Shown here: piece after piece, positions 18,301 to 26,671 of the stretch
How the letters are laid out: each line of letters opens with the position of its first letter
Position numbering within the stretch: the stretch's first letter is position 1
Source: an uncultured Mycolicibacterium sp.
GTDB taxonomy: Bacteria; Actinomycetota; Actinomycetes; Mycobacteriales; Mycobacteriaceae
Direction: 5' to 3'
NCBI GenBank assembly: GCA_945957405.1
Contig: CAMFLL010000004.1
Coordinates: 1 to 51,783 of the forward strand
DNA: 51,783 bases
Program-made: the position numbers and the translations under genes
Notes under the pieces: generated by a model
The model's database searches: none
The model's input: the letters and a program-made list of their open reading frames with translations, nothing else
Told to the model about the DNA's origin: nothing

Positions 18301-19815
18301 AGAATCAGACCGTCGCGGCGCTCGCCAAACGGCTGGCGGCCCGCTACGCCGAGGGTGGGCTCACCAGGCAGTCTGTGTCCGACACGACACATCCACCGCT
18401 TCCACCGAACGTGCTCGAGTTCACCGAACACGGACTGTCCGACTCCGGGTCCTGGCGGATACCGCTGATCCTGCGGTTGCGCCCGGATGTCTCCACCGAC
18501 GATATCGCGGCCGTGCTGACGGCACTCACCGGGCACCACGACGGCCTGCGGCTACGCCTGGTGCGGCGCGCCGACTCCTGGGAACAGCACATCGACGAAC
18601 CGGGCGAGTTCACCACATTGGCACAGGCGACCCTGCCCGACGGCGTGGCCGCCGGGCAGGAACGTGCTGCGGTGCTCACGATCCTGGACCAGCAGATCAC
18701 CGGAGTGGACGGTGCCGCGCCGATGCTGCTGGCCGTACACGTCACCGGTGGTCCAGGGGGATCCTGCTTCCTGGCGCTCGGGGTGCACGGCATCGTCGGT
18801 GACCCGTCGTCGCGTGACATCCTGCTGACCGATCTGTTCACCGCCTTCGGTCAGCGGCTGGCCGGTGAGCCGATCCAACTGCAGTCCGCCGGCCCGTCGT
18901 GGCGGGAGTGGTCACAGCTCAGTAGCGCGCTGGCGACGCATCCGGCGGTGATCGACAGCCGCGAATTCTGGACCGATGCCGCCACGAGTCCCACGCTGCG
19001 CATCGCCGGTCCGGCATCGGGCCCACCGGCGCGTGCCGACCTGGCGACGCTGTCGACCGCACTGACGGTGGCCGAGACCACCGAGATCGACGACGCGCGG
19101 CGCCGCCTCAAGGCGCCGATCGACGATCTGCTGCTGGCCGCACTGGGTCGCGCGGTCGCTGCCACCGCGGGTGAGGGTGTGCTCGCCGTCGACCTGGCCG
19201 GTTCGTGCAGATCGGTGCTGCGACCCGAGGTGGATCCGCGCCGCACCGTCGGCCTCTTCACCGCCGTGTATCCGGTACCCCTGACGTGCGCCGGCGATCA
19301 TGGGGCGCAGGTTCGTGATCAGCTGGCCGCGGTGCACGAAAGACTGGCTGCGGTGCCGCATTACGGGATCGGCTACGGGCTGCTCCGTCACCTGTACGGT
19401 CCCACCGCGCGGCGTCTGTCCGGCGTCGCACCTGCCGACATCCACCTGGCATACGCCGGGGCGATCCCCGATCTGCCGCCGGACTCACCCACTGCTGAAT
19501 CCGGCGCAACTCCCATTCAGTTCGACACCGACACCGCGCTTCCGGTGCGCGAGGCGACGGCTGGGCTCGGCCACGCCATCGAATTGCGCGTCTACCGTAG
19601 TGCCGGTGTGCTGCACCTGGACTGGTGGTATGACACCCGCCGGGTGGAGCCGGATCGGATCGCAGCGCTGGCCGACGCGTTCTCGTCGACGCTGGCGAGC
19701 CTGGCCCGCGAAGCGATCGTCGAGGACGAGATGGAAACGGCCAGTGACGAACTCGAGCTGATCGACTTGTCTTCGCCCGATCTCCCGACGCCGGACCTCG
19801 AACTGGGAGAAGCCA

Positions 19816-19829
<14 letters not shown>
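15360..19829 (+). CDS. ppsE: PpsE-like terminal polyketide synthase (KS-AT-ACP-condensation)
   Basis: This is the last synthase, 1489 residues against about 1488 for tuberculosis PpsE. The ATG at 15360 was chosen because it lies 4 bases after the previous stop and just before the KS; in-frame codons upstream belong to a shadow frame. Domains are a KS (about 13-440, TACSSS near 190, ESHGTGT, NIGHLE), an AT (about 540-830, GHSIGEYAAA near 634, HAFH near 731), an ACP (GGDSLIAI, Ser near 957) and a C-terminal condensation-like domain (about 1010-1450). There are no reductive domains, so the last extension keeps a keto group, as in phthiodiolone. The condensation active site reads HGIVGD (His near 1143), a loose match to HHxxxDG. 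In the known pathway TesA assists release from PpsE. No thioesterase domain is fused here. The end overlaps drrA by 14 bases. Confidence 0.93.
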
Positions 19830-20804
<975 letters not shown>

Positions 20805-20808
<4 letters not shown>

Positions 20809-21614
20809 TCGACATCTGGGCGCGCCGGCCGGTGTCGTCAACAGTCCAGCAGTGGTGGGTGTTGACCACCCGCGGCATCGTGCCGACCCTGCGCAACGGT
20901 GAGCTGATCACCCAGATCGCCGCGTCGGTGATGTTCACCGTGGGCTTCTACATTCCGCTCAAACAGTTCATGGGTGTCTACGCGCAGGAGATGAGCAGCT
21001 ACGCGCAGTACCTGATGCCGCTGATCGCGCTGCAGGCCAACACGTTTGCGGCCATCTCCGCGGCGTTCAGATCGGCGACTGATGCGGTGGAAGGGATCAA
21101 CCGCAGATTCCGGGCGATGCCGATCGCGCGTCTGGCCCCGCTGTCGGCGCGCATGACGGCCAGCCTGTACCGCTGCTCGGTGGCGCTGGGGATCTCGCTG
21201 GTGTGCGGTCACGTGATCGGATTCCGGTTCTACGGCACCGCGGCGCACACCATCGGTTTCTGCCTGTTGGTGCTGGCCATCGGCACATCCCTGGCGTTCC
21301 TCGGCGACCTGGTCGGCACCGCCTCGGCGAACCCCGAGGCCACCACCCACATGATGATGCTGCCGCAGTTGATCTTCGGCCTGTTGTCGGTCGGCGTGCA
21401 ACCCATCGAACGGTTCCCGACATGGATCCAGGGCTTTGTCCGCGACCAGCCGATATCACAGTTCGTCTTCGCGCTGCGGGCACTGGCCGGGGACAGCACA
21501 CCCGCGGCCGGCGAGGTGACGTGGTCGGTGGTCGGCCCGTCACTGGCGTGGGTGGGTGGTTTCGTGGTGGTCGCGTTGGTGGGGCACACGGTCGTCGCGC
21601 GCAGGAGGCGTTGA
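20805..21614 (+). CDS. drrB: DrrB-like ABC-2 type transporter permease
   Basis: This is a membrane subunit of the DrrABC exporter, 269 residues with about six hydrophobic segments (for example FTVGFYIPL near 45 and IGFCLLVLAIGTSLAFLG near 145-165). It belongs to the ABC-2/DrrB family and contains the typical cytoplasmic phrase GINRRFRAMPIARL. The start is TTG at 20805, inside the drrA stop (TTGA overlap), which implies translational coupling. A later in-frame start would remove the conserved N-terminus. drrC begins on the last base of its stop codon. The substrate is inferred from the neighbouring pps genes to be the PDIM-like lipid. Confidence 0.9.
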
Positions 21615-22468
21615 TGACGGTCGCACCCGAACGCGTCGCACCGCCGAAACTGGGTGGTGGCCGCCACCGCGTCGGCAACGGCGCCCGGTGGGAGAACTCA
21701 CCGCGCGCCCTGCTGGTCCACACCCGGGTGTTGACGCACCGCGTGCTGCTTCGCTGGTTTCGGGACCAGGCCACCATGGCCGAGACGCTGCTGGTCCCGG
21801 TCGCGTTCCTCGCCACGCTGAACATCGTTCTGGGGGATGGCATTTCGCAGGTCACCGGCCAGAGCGCGTTGTACGGCAGCGTACCGCTGGTTGCGATGGT
21901 GGCAGCCACCCAGGGCGCCACCGTCGGTGGCCTCGGCGTGATGCGGGAACGGGATGACGGCCTGCTCTCGCGACTGTGGGTGCTGCCCGTACACCGGGCC
22001 GCGGGTGTGCTGTCGCGCCTGCTGGGTGAGGGCGTTCGGATCGTCGCGGCGACCCTGGCCCTGATGGTGACCGGGTTGGTGCTCGGCTTCCGGTTCGAAC
22101 AGGGGGTACTGGCCGCGATCGGGTGGGTGTTCATACCGTGCCTGTTCGGTCTCGCCTTCACGGTCGGCGTCATCACGGTGGCACTGTTCTCGGCGAAGAC
22201 ACTCGTGGTGGAGGCGACGGCGCTGGTATCCGGGCTCTTCATGTTCTTCTCCACGGGATTCGTTCCCCTGGATCAGTATCCGACGTGGTTGCAGCCCGCC
22301 GTCGAGCACCAACCGCTGTCCTACACCGTCGAGGTGATGCGCGGTCTGTCCGTCGGCGGACCGGTGCTCGAACCGCTGCTCGGGCTGCTGGCCTGGTCGG
22401 GTGGCCTCATCGCACTGTGCGCGCTGCCGCTGGCGATCGGCTACCGAAAAGCGAGCACCCGTGGCTGA
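21614..22468 (+). CDS. drrC: DrrC-like ABC-2 type transporter permease
   Basis: This is the second membrane subunit of the exporter, 284 residues from the ATG at 21614. That start overlaps the drrB stop by one base and has a clear AGGAGG at 21603-21608. In-frame codons further upstream lie inside drrB and are not coding. About six transmembrane segments are visible after a roughly 45-residue cytoplasmic N-terminus, for example near LALMVTGLVLGF and LFMFFSTGFVPL. ABC-2 hallmarks are VMRERDDGLLSRLWVLPV and the late FVPLDQYPTWLQP loop. In M. tuberculosis drrC is needed for PDIM to reach the cell surface. It is followed after ten bases by papA5. Confidence 0.92.
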   Translation: MTVAPERVAPPKLGGGRHRVGNGARWENSPRALLVHTRVLTHRVLLRWFRDQATMAETLLVPVAFLATLNIVLGDGISQVTGQSALYGSVPLVAMVAATQGATVGGLGVMRERDDGLLSRLWVLPVHRAAGVLSRLLGEGVRIVAATLALMVTGLVLGFRFEQGVLAAIGWVFIPCLFGLAFTVGVITVALFSAKTLVVEATALVSGLFMFFSTGFVPLDQYPTWLQPAVEHQPLSYTVEVMRGLSVGGPVLEPLLGLLAWSGGLIALCALPLAIGYRKASTRG

Positions 22469-22478
22469 AGGAGATTAG

Positions 22479-23732
22479 ATGTTCGCATCCTCGAGCATTC
22501 GCAAGCTCGCTCGCAGCGAGGAGATGTTCGCCGAGACCCACAACTTCGTGGGACTCGGCGCACACCTGCGCGGCCCCGTCGACATCGACGCCTTGTCGAG
22601 CGCCTTCGACATGCTCCTCGAGGTGCATCCGGTGCTCGGTGGACGCCTCGAACGGGACCGGGACGGGCGATGGGAGATCGTCGTCGACGATCTCATGCAC
22701 CCGGGCATCATCATCACCGAAGCCGAGTCGGACGAGGTGGTGGCACCCATCCGGTTCGACCAGTCGCAGACGCTGGTCCATCTGCGCCTGGTCATCCGCG
22801 GCGGTGAGGTCCAACCGACGCTGTACGTCCACCATTGCCTGGCCGACGGCCATCACCAGTTCAGCCTCATCGAGGAGTTGTTCTCCTACTACACCGATCT
22901 CATCGCGGGCACCACACCGCGGCAACCGGCCATTCAGGCCGCCCCGGCGCCACTGGAGACAGTCCTCGCCGACCGCGGTATCACCAAATTGCGGCGTTCC
23001 GGCCTCGAGCGTTTCATGCCTGCGATGTTCGCCTACGAGCTGCCGCCGTCACGGCGCGCACCGGCCGACGTCAAACCCACTGCACCCGTGCGAGTTCCGA
23101 TGGCATGGTGTCAGCTCGGCGAGGAGCAGACCCGCGGTATCGTCGACTTCTGCCGCGCCAACAAGGTCAGTCTCAACGGTGTGCTCTCGGCGGCGATCCT
23201 GATGGCCGAGTGGCAGCTGCGGGGACGACGCAACATCCCGGTGCCTTACCTCTATCCGGTCGACCTCAGGTACGTGCTGTCGCCGCCGGTGTCCGCGACG
23301 GCGTGCACGAATCCTGTCGGGGTCGCCACCTATCTGGCCGAGATCGATTCCGGCACCAGTGTTCTCGATCTCGCCGGGGCCATCGCCGAGACTTTCCGCG
23401 ACGATCTCGCCGAGGGGGTCATCCAGCAGTCACTGCTGCATTTCAGCCCACAGTACGTCGGCAATCCACCCGGGTTGCCCGATGTCGTGATGCTGACCGA
23501 CAACGGAATCGTCCCGCCCATGCGCACTCCCGCCGATGTCGAGCTGACGTCGGTGCACGGCGAGTTGTTCTTCGAAGTGAGCTCGGGCATTGAGATGTAC
23601 ACGAGTAAGATCTTCGCCGGTCAGCTGATGGTCGAATACCACACTCACGGACCAGATCCCGAACAGTCCATCGATGCCATCCGGGCGCAGCTCGACAGGC
23701 TGTACGAGCACCACACAGCCGGAGTCAGGTGA
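22479..23732 (+). CDS. papA5: PapA5-like phthiocerol acyltransferase
   Basis: This acyltransferase of the condensation-domain superfamily should esterify the two hydroxyls of the phthiocerol-like diol with an acyl chain (mycocerosate in M. tuberculosis) delivered by a synthase such as Mas. It has 417 residues, close to PapA5 (422). The catalytic HHxxxDG motif is intact as HHCLADG at residues 118-124. Other PapA5-like stretches are the start ([13 protein letters not shown]), [20 protein letters not shown] near 227-246, [12 protein letters not shown] and [10 protein letters not shown]. An AAGGAG ribosome site lies at 22468-22473, overlapping the end of drrC. It is the last gene of the operon, and its stop overlaps the convergent methyltransferase gene by eight bases. 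mas and fadD28 do not follow it as they do in M. tuberculosis. Confidence 0.94.
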   Translation: MFASSSIRKLARSEEMFAETHNFVGLGAHLRGPVDIDALSSAFDMLLEVHPVLGGRLERDRDGRWEIVVDDLMHPGIIITEAESDEVVAPIRFDQSQTLVHLRLVIRGGEVQPTLYVHHCLADGHHQFSLIEELFSYYTDLIAGTTPRQPAIQAAPAPLETVLADRGITKLRRSGLERFMPAMFAYELPPSRRAPADVKPTAPVRVPMAWCQLGEEQTRGIVDFCRANKVSLNGVLSAAILMAEWQLRGRRNIPVPYLYPVDLRYVLSPPVSATACTNPVGVATYLAEIDSGTSVLDLAGAIAETFRDDLAEGVIQQSLLHFSPQYVGNPPGLPDVVMLTDNGIVPPMRTPADVELTSVHGELFFEVSSGIEMYTSKIFAGQLMVEYHTHGPDPEQSIDAIRAQLDRLYEHHTAGVR

Positions 23733-24555
23733 CGGGGCCGAAGGCGTAGCGATGATATTGCAGCGACGTGCGTACCGGTGGCAGCGCCCGCACCAGCCGG
23801 CGGGCGATCCGGAAGGGCAGCGACGAGCGGTCGAATGTGCTGGCCCCGAAGAACGGGACCGCGGCCAGCAGGCGCAGGCCGGGCACCTTGCTCAGCACGT
23901 CCTCGGGATCGTTGACGGCCCAGTGCAGCGTCGAGCCGGACTTCCGGTTGAGCTTGTGCGCCTTCTGCGTTCTGATACCGAGCCAGTTGTAGAAGTCGAT
24001 CTGGATCTCGCCGCACGGGAATCTGTCGACGACGAGCTGCAGCAGATCGGTACCCTGCCGGTCGGTCAGGTACATGCTGATGCCCTCCGCGAGCAGCAGC
24101 ACCGGCCGGTCGGCGGGAATGTCATCGAGCCAGGACGGGTCGGTGGCCGACGTCGCCACCAGGTGGTAGCCCGGCCGCATCGGGTACACCCGTTGACGCA
24201 GTCCGATCACCGCCGGGTAATCGACGTCGTACCAGTCGACTCCGGGCCCGGGATCGACCCGGAACACCCTGCTGTCCAGTCCGCAACCGATGTGCACCAC
24301 GGTGGCTTCCGGATGCACCGCCAGGAACTGCCGGGTCCAGATGTCGTACTGGGCGGTGCGCACCGTGACCAACGGCGCCCAGCGGCCGGTGATCCCGAGG
24401 TCCTGCCAGTCGTAGTCGAGGCGGTCGACCGCGCCGCGGGCAAACCGGTCACCCAGTACCGGGCGCTCGAACTCCGCATCGAGCGCCTTGAGGTACAGCG
24501 TGGTGAGCATGGTCTGGGCGGCACCACTGAGATCAACGGTGGCTTTGTCGGTCAT
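23725..24555 (-). CDS. LCM-family SAM-dependent O-methyltransferase
   Basis: This methyltransferase of the leucine carboxyl methyltransferase / TcmP-like family has 276 residues. Family features are the N-terminal [20 protein letters not shown], the SAM-binding phrase [15 protein letters not shown] near 90-104, VDWYDVDYP, and the acidic [11 protein letters not shown]. The ATG at 24555 is preferred over that at 24561 because TATCGT lies seven bases upstream, a leaderless mycobacterial arrangement. It is convergent with papA5 (eight-base overlap) and divergent from the flavodoxin gene. The tuberculosis PDIM locus has an unrelated UbiE-type phthiotriol O-methyltransferase (Rv2952). This protein could fill that role with a different fold, but only position supports that. 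A related gene lies at 41960-42793. Confidence 0.8.
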   Translation of the reverse strand: MTDKATVDLSGAAQTMLTTLYLKALDAEFERPVLGDRFARGAVDRLDYDWQDLGITGRWAPLVTVRTAQYDIWTRQFLAVHPEATVVHIGCGLDSRVFRVDPGPGVDWYDVDYPAVIGLRQRVYPMRPGYHLVATSATDPSWLDDIPADRPVLLLAEGISMYLTDRQGTDLLQLVVDRFPCGEIQIDFYNWLGIRTQKAHKLNRKSGSTLHWAVNDPEDVLSKVPGLRLLAAVPFFGASTFDRSSLPFRIARRLVRALPPVRTSLQYHRYAFGPVT

Positions 24556-24562
24556 GCCCATG

Positions 24563-24568
24563 ACGATA
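24563..24568 (-). promoter_or_regulatory. -10-like box of LCM methyltransferase
   Basis: On the minus strand this reads TATCGT and ends seven bases before the ATG at 24555. That fits a TAnnnT -10 box driving a leaderless transcript. Confidence 0.45.
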
Positions 24569-24590
24569 GGCGTTCGTCGAGCCGAACGCC
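24569..24590. promoter_or_regulatory. Operator-like inverted repeat
   Basis: A perfect inverted repeat has 8-base arms GGCGTTCG and CGAACGCC around a 6-base spacer. It touches the -10-like box of the minus-strand methyltransferase and lies in the divergent gap with the flavodoxin gene. This is a typical repressor position, but no regulator is encoded next to it. Confidence 0.5.
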
Positions 24591-24599
24591 ATTGTGGAT

Positions 24600-24609
24600 T
24601 AATCGATTA
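24600..24609. promoter_or_regulatory. Ten-base palindrome in divergent promoter
   Basis: TAATCGATTA is a perfect palindrome in an AT-rich patch of an otherwise GC-rich gap. It may be a second regulator site or the -10 region of the flavodoxin operon, whose GTG start is 30 bases downstream. Confidence 0.35.
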
Positions 24610-24638
24610 CGTGCCCACCACTCCAAGAAGGGAATCCA

Positions 24639-25346
24639 GTGACGGAGACGACAGGCGCTGCGGGTGGTCTCGCGCCGCCGCGCGTACTGCTGCTCTACTA
24701 CAGCTACTCCGGGCAGTCCCGACGTGTGCTCCAGGCTGCCGGATCGACACTCGCCGAACGGGGCTGCGAGGTCGACGAAGCCGCGATCGAGTTCACGGAC
24801 AAGCGCTTCGCGCAGCGGTTCTCCCGATTTCCGATGCGCCGGGTCTGGCCCGACATGCTCAGCGTGTTGCCGGCACAGACCCGCAGGGCAACCGGCGAGA
24901 TCCGCGTTCCGGTCAGCGCGCGTGCCGGTGACTATGACCTGATCTGTATCGGCTCGCCCACCTGGTGGAGTGCGGCGAGCATGCCGATCCGCTCATTCCT
25001 CAAATCCGACGATGCGCGACAATTGCTTGCAGGCAAGCGCTTTGCCGTTTTCGTGGTGTGCCGCCACAACTGGCGGCAGAACCTCTCGGAGGTTCGCAAG
25101 CTGGCGCAGTGGCAGGGTGGGCGGTTCGCCGGCGAGGTGCACTACAGCTACCCAGGCAACCAGCTGTTCTCGATGCTGTCGTTGACCAGCTACCTGGGGT
25201 CGGGCCGGTACCGCGACCGTTATCTCGGGTTTCCCATGCCACCCACGAACGTGCAGGACGATCAGCTGCGTGACGCGGGCCGATTCGCCGCCGGACTGGC
25301 AGACCAGTTGTTCGGCGCGAGGGTGGGGTTACGCCGTGCCACGTGA
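24639..25346 (+). CDS. Flavodoxin-like FMN protein / NAD(P)H oxidoreductase
   Basis: This predicted FMN-binding electron-transfer or quinone-reductase-type protein has 235 residues. The flavodoxin fold is suggested by the first strand and phosphate loop LLLYYSYSGQSRRV (about 15-28), and by LICIGSPTWWSAASMPIRSFL (about 102-122), the loop stacking on the flavin ring in this family. The C-terminal third, PGNQLFSMLSLTSYLGSG, is longer than in short-chain flavodoxins. The start is GTG, preceded by AAGGGA at a normal distance. The gene heads a tightly overlapping operon with a DUF2505 protein and a nitroreductase, so a shared redox task is likely. The substrate is unknown. It could supply electrons for lipid tailoring, but nothing in the sequence proves this. 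Confidence 0.72.
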   Translation: MTETTGAAGGLAPPRVLLLYYSYSGQSRRVLQAAGSTLAERGCEVDEAAIEFTDKRFAQRFSRFPMRRVWPDMLSVLPAQTRRATGEIRVPVSARAGDYDLICIGSPTWWSAASMPIRSFLKSDDARQLLAGKRFAVFVVCRHNWRQNLSEVRKLAQWQGGRFAGEVHYSYPGNQLFSMLSLTSYLGSGRYRDRYLGFPMPPTNVQDDQLRDAGRFAAGLADQLFGARVGLRRAT

Positions 25347-25836
25347 ATTCGCCGTCTCGGTGACATCGCCGACCAGTGTCGAGGAGGTGCGGCAGGCATT
25401 CGGCAACGAAACCTACTGGCACGACCGCTTTGTCGCGCTCGGCACCAGTACCACGTTGACGGAGTTGACCGTCGCAGGCGGCGGCACCATCACGGTGAAG
25501 ACCGTCCAGGATCTCCGGCATGACGGGCTGCCGTCGTTGATCGCGACGATCTACCGCCGCGATTTGTTGGTTCACAGTACCGAGCAGTGGACCCCTGACG
25601 GTCAGGGCCGCGTGCTCGGCACCATCGACATCGACGTCGCCGGAGCCCCCGGCTCGGGTCGCGGTCATGCCGTGCTCCAACCCAGCGGCGAAGGGTCGCA
25701 GCTTGATTTCTCGGGGACCGTCGAATTCAGGGTGCCGTTGATCGGGGGTCGCGTGGAGAGTTTCATCAGTGACCAGTTCACCCAGCTGCTGCCCGCGATT
25801 CAGCGCTTCACCACCAACTGGATCCAGGGCCGATGA
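25336..25836 (+). CDS. DUF2505 family protein (SRPBCC-like)
   Basis: This 166-residue protein of the actinobacterial DUF2505 family is expected to have a START/SRPBCC-like hydrophobic-ligand pocket. Recognisable pieces are the opening REFAVSVTSPTSVEEVRQAF, EQWTPDGQGRVLGTIDIDVAGAP near 82-104, and the end RVESFISDQFTQLLPAIQRFTTNWI. The GTG at 25336 was chosen because the family starts at this point; it overlaps the flavodoxin gene by 11 bases. The stop overlaps the nitroreductase ATG by four bases. Function is not known for the family. Its position between two flavin proteins suggests carriage or modification of a lipophilic substrate. A paralogue lies at 51033-51590. Confidence 0.75.
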   Translation: MPREFAVSVTSPTSVEEVRQAFGNETYWHDRFVALGTSTTLTELTVAGGGTITVKTVQDLRHDGLPSLIATIYRRDLLVHSTEQWTPDGQGRVLGTIDIDVAGAPGSGRGHAVLQPSGEGSQLDFSGTVEFRVPLIGGRVESFISDQFTQLLPAIQRFTTNWIQGR

Positions 25837-26573
25837 GCGCCGTCCCGGAACACGCCCCTACCGGCGGCGATCGCACTCCCTCGACGAGGGAAGCTTTCGA
25901 GCGACTCAACACACCGCTTTTCGACGTGATGATGACTCAGCGCGCCATCCGGCGGGTGCTGCCCGACCCCGTCGACGACGAGCTCGTCCTCAAATGCATC
26001 GAGCTCGCCCAGCATGCGCCCACCGGCAACAACGGCCAACAGTGGGAATTCATCGTGGTCAAGGACCACGAGATCAAGGCCAAGCTCGCGCGGCGATACC
26101 GGCAGGCGTGGAAGGCGTACTCGCAGTTCGCTCTTCGTCATCTCGTGACCCAGGATGACTCGGCCGCGCGGACCGTCCGTGCCGTCCAGTGGCAGGTCGA
26201 CCACTTCGCGGAGATCCCCGTCCTCGTCGTCGCGTGTCTGCGACTCGGTGTGCGGGAAGGCCGGCTGCCCGGACTGCGGATGCCACATCCCGCCGAATCC
26301 GGTTACTACGGCTCCATCTATCCGAGCGTGCAGAACCTGCTGCTGGCCGCCCGGGCCATGGGGCTGGGCGCCTCCCTGGTCACCATGCCGCTCTGGAACC
26401 TGACGTCGGCCCGCCGGATTCTCGACCTCCCGCTCAACGTGACCCCGTTGTGCATCGTGCCGCTGGGGTGGCCCCGCGGTCGCTACGGACCGTCAACTCG
26501 TAAACCGGTGGGGGACGTAACCCACCTGAACACCTATGGGGCGCGGTCCTGGCTCCGTCCGCGATCGGAGTGA
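25833..26573 (+). CDS. Nitroreductase family protein (FMN-dependent)
   Basis: This 246-residue FMN oxidoreductase shows nitroreductase family signatures: MMTQRAIRRVLPDPVDDEL (about 33-51), the phosphate/flavin contact HAPTGNNGQQWEFIVV (about 64-79), GSIYPSVQNLLLAARAMGLGASLVTMPLW in the middle, and CIVPLGWPRGRYGP near the end. Such enzymes reduce quinones, nitroaromatics or enones with NAD(P)H. The ATG overlaps the stop of the DUF2505 gene (ATGA), making it the third cistron of the flavodoxin operon. The physiological substrate is unknown. Being downstream of the PDIM-like locus, an enoyl or keto reduction of the lipid can be imagined but is not shown. Confidence 0.82.
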   Translation: MSAVPEHAPTGGDRTPSTREAFERLNTPLFDVMMTQRAIRRVLPDPVDDELVLKCIELAQHAPTGNNGQQWEFIVVKDHEIKAKLARRYRQAWKAYSQFALRHLVTQDDSAARTVRAVQWQVDHFAEIPVLVVACLRLGVREGRLPGLRMPHPAESGYYGSIYPSVQNLLLAARAMGLGASLVTMPLWNLTSARRILDLPLNVTPLCIVPLGWPRGRYGPSTRKPVGDVTHLNTYGARSWLRPRSE

Positions 26574-26592
26574 GGAAAATGGTTAACCAGGA

Positions 26593-26622
26593 TAGATTTC
26601 AGCAATCTCGATCGGATAGGTT
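26593..26622 (+). promoter_or_regulatory. Candidate promoter of secreted Lys-tail protein
   Basis: Two TAnnnT boxes, TAGATT (26593-26598) and TAGGTT (26617-26622), lie in the gap before the secreted protein gene. Either would give a leader of about 45-70 bases containing the GAGGGGG ribosome site. Neither has a clear -35 partner. Confidence 0.3.
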
Positions 26623-26671
26623 GATGGACACGGGTCGGGTACCTGGATCACAAACACACAGAGGGGGCGGT

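Noticed and set aside
21203..21613. N-terminal extension of DrrC
   Set aside because: It overlaps drrB in another frame; the ATG at 21614 has AGGAGG and matches the family start.
23725..24555. Orthologue of the tuberculosis phthiotriol methyltransferase Rv2952
   Set aside because: Sequence is of the LCM family, not UbiE-type; at most a functional analogue.
23674..24642. Plus-strand frame of 322 codons opposite the LCM methyltransferase
   Set aside because: No domain; the minus-strand frame has SAM-binding motifs and a promoter box.
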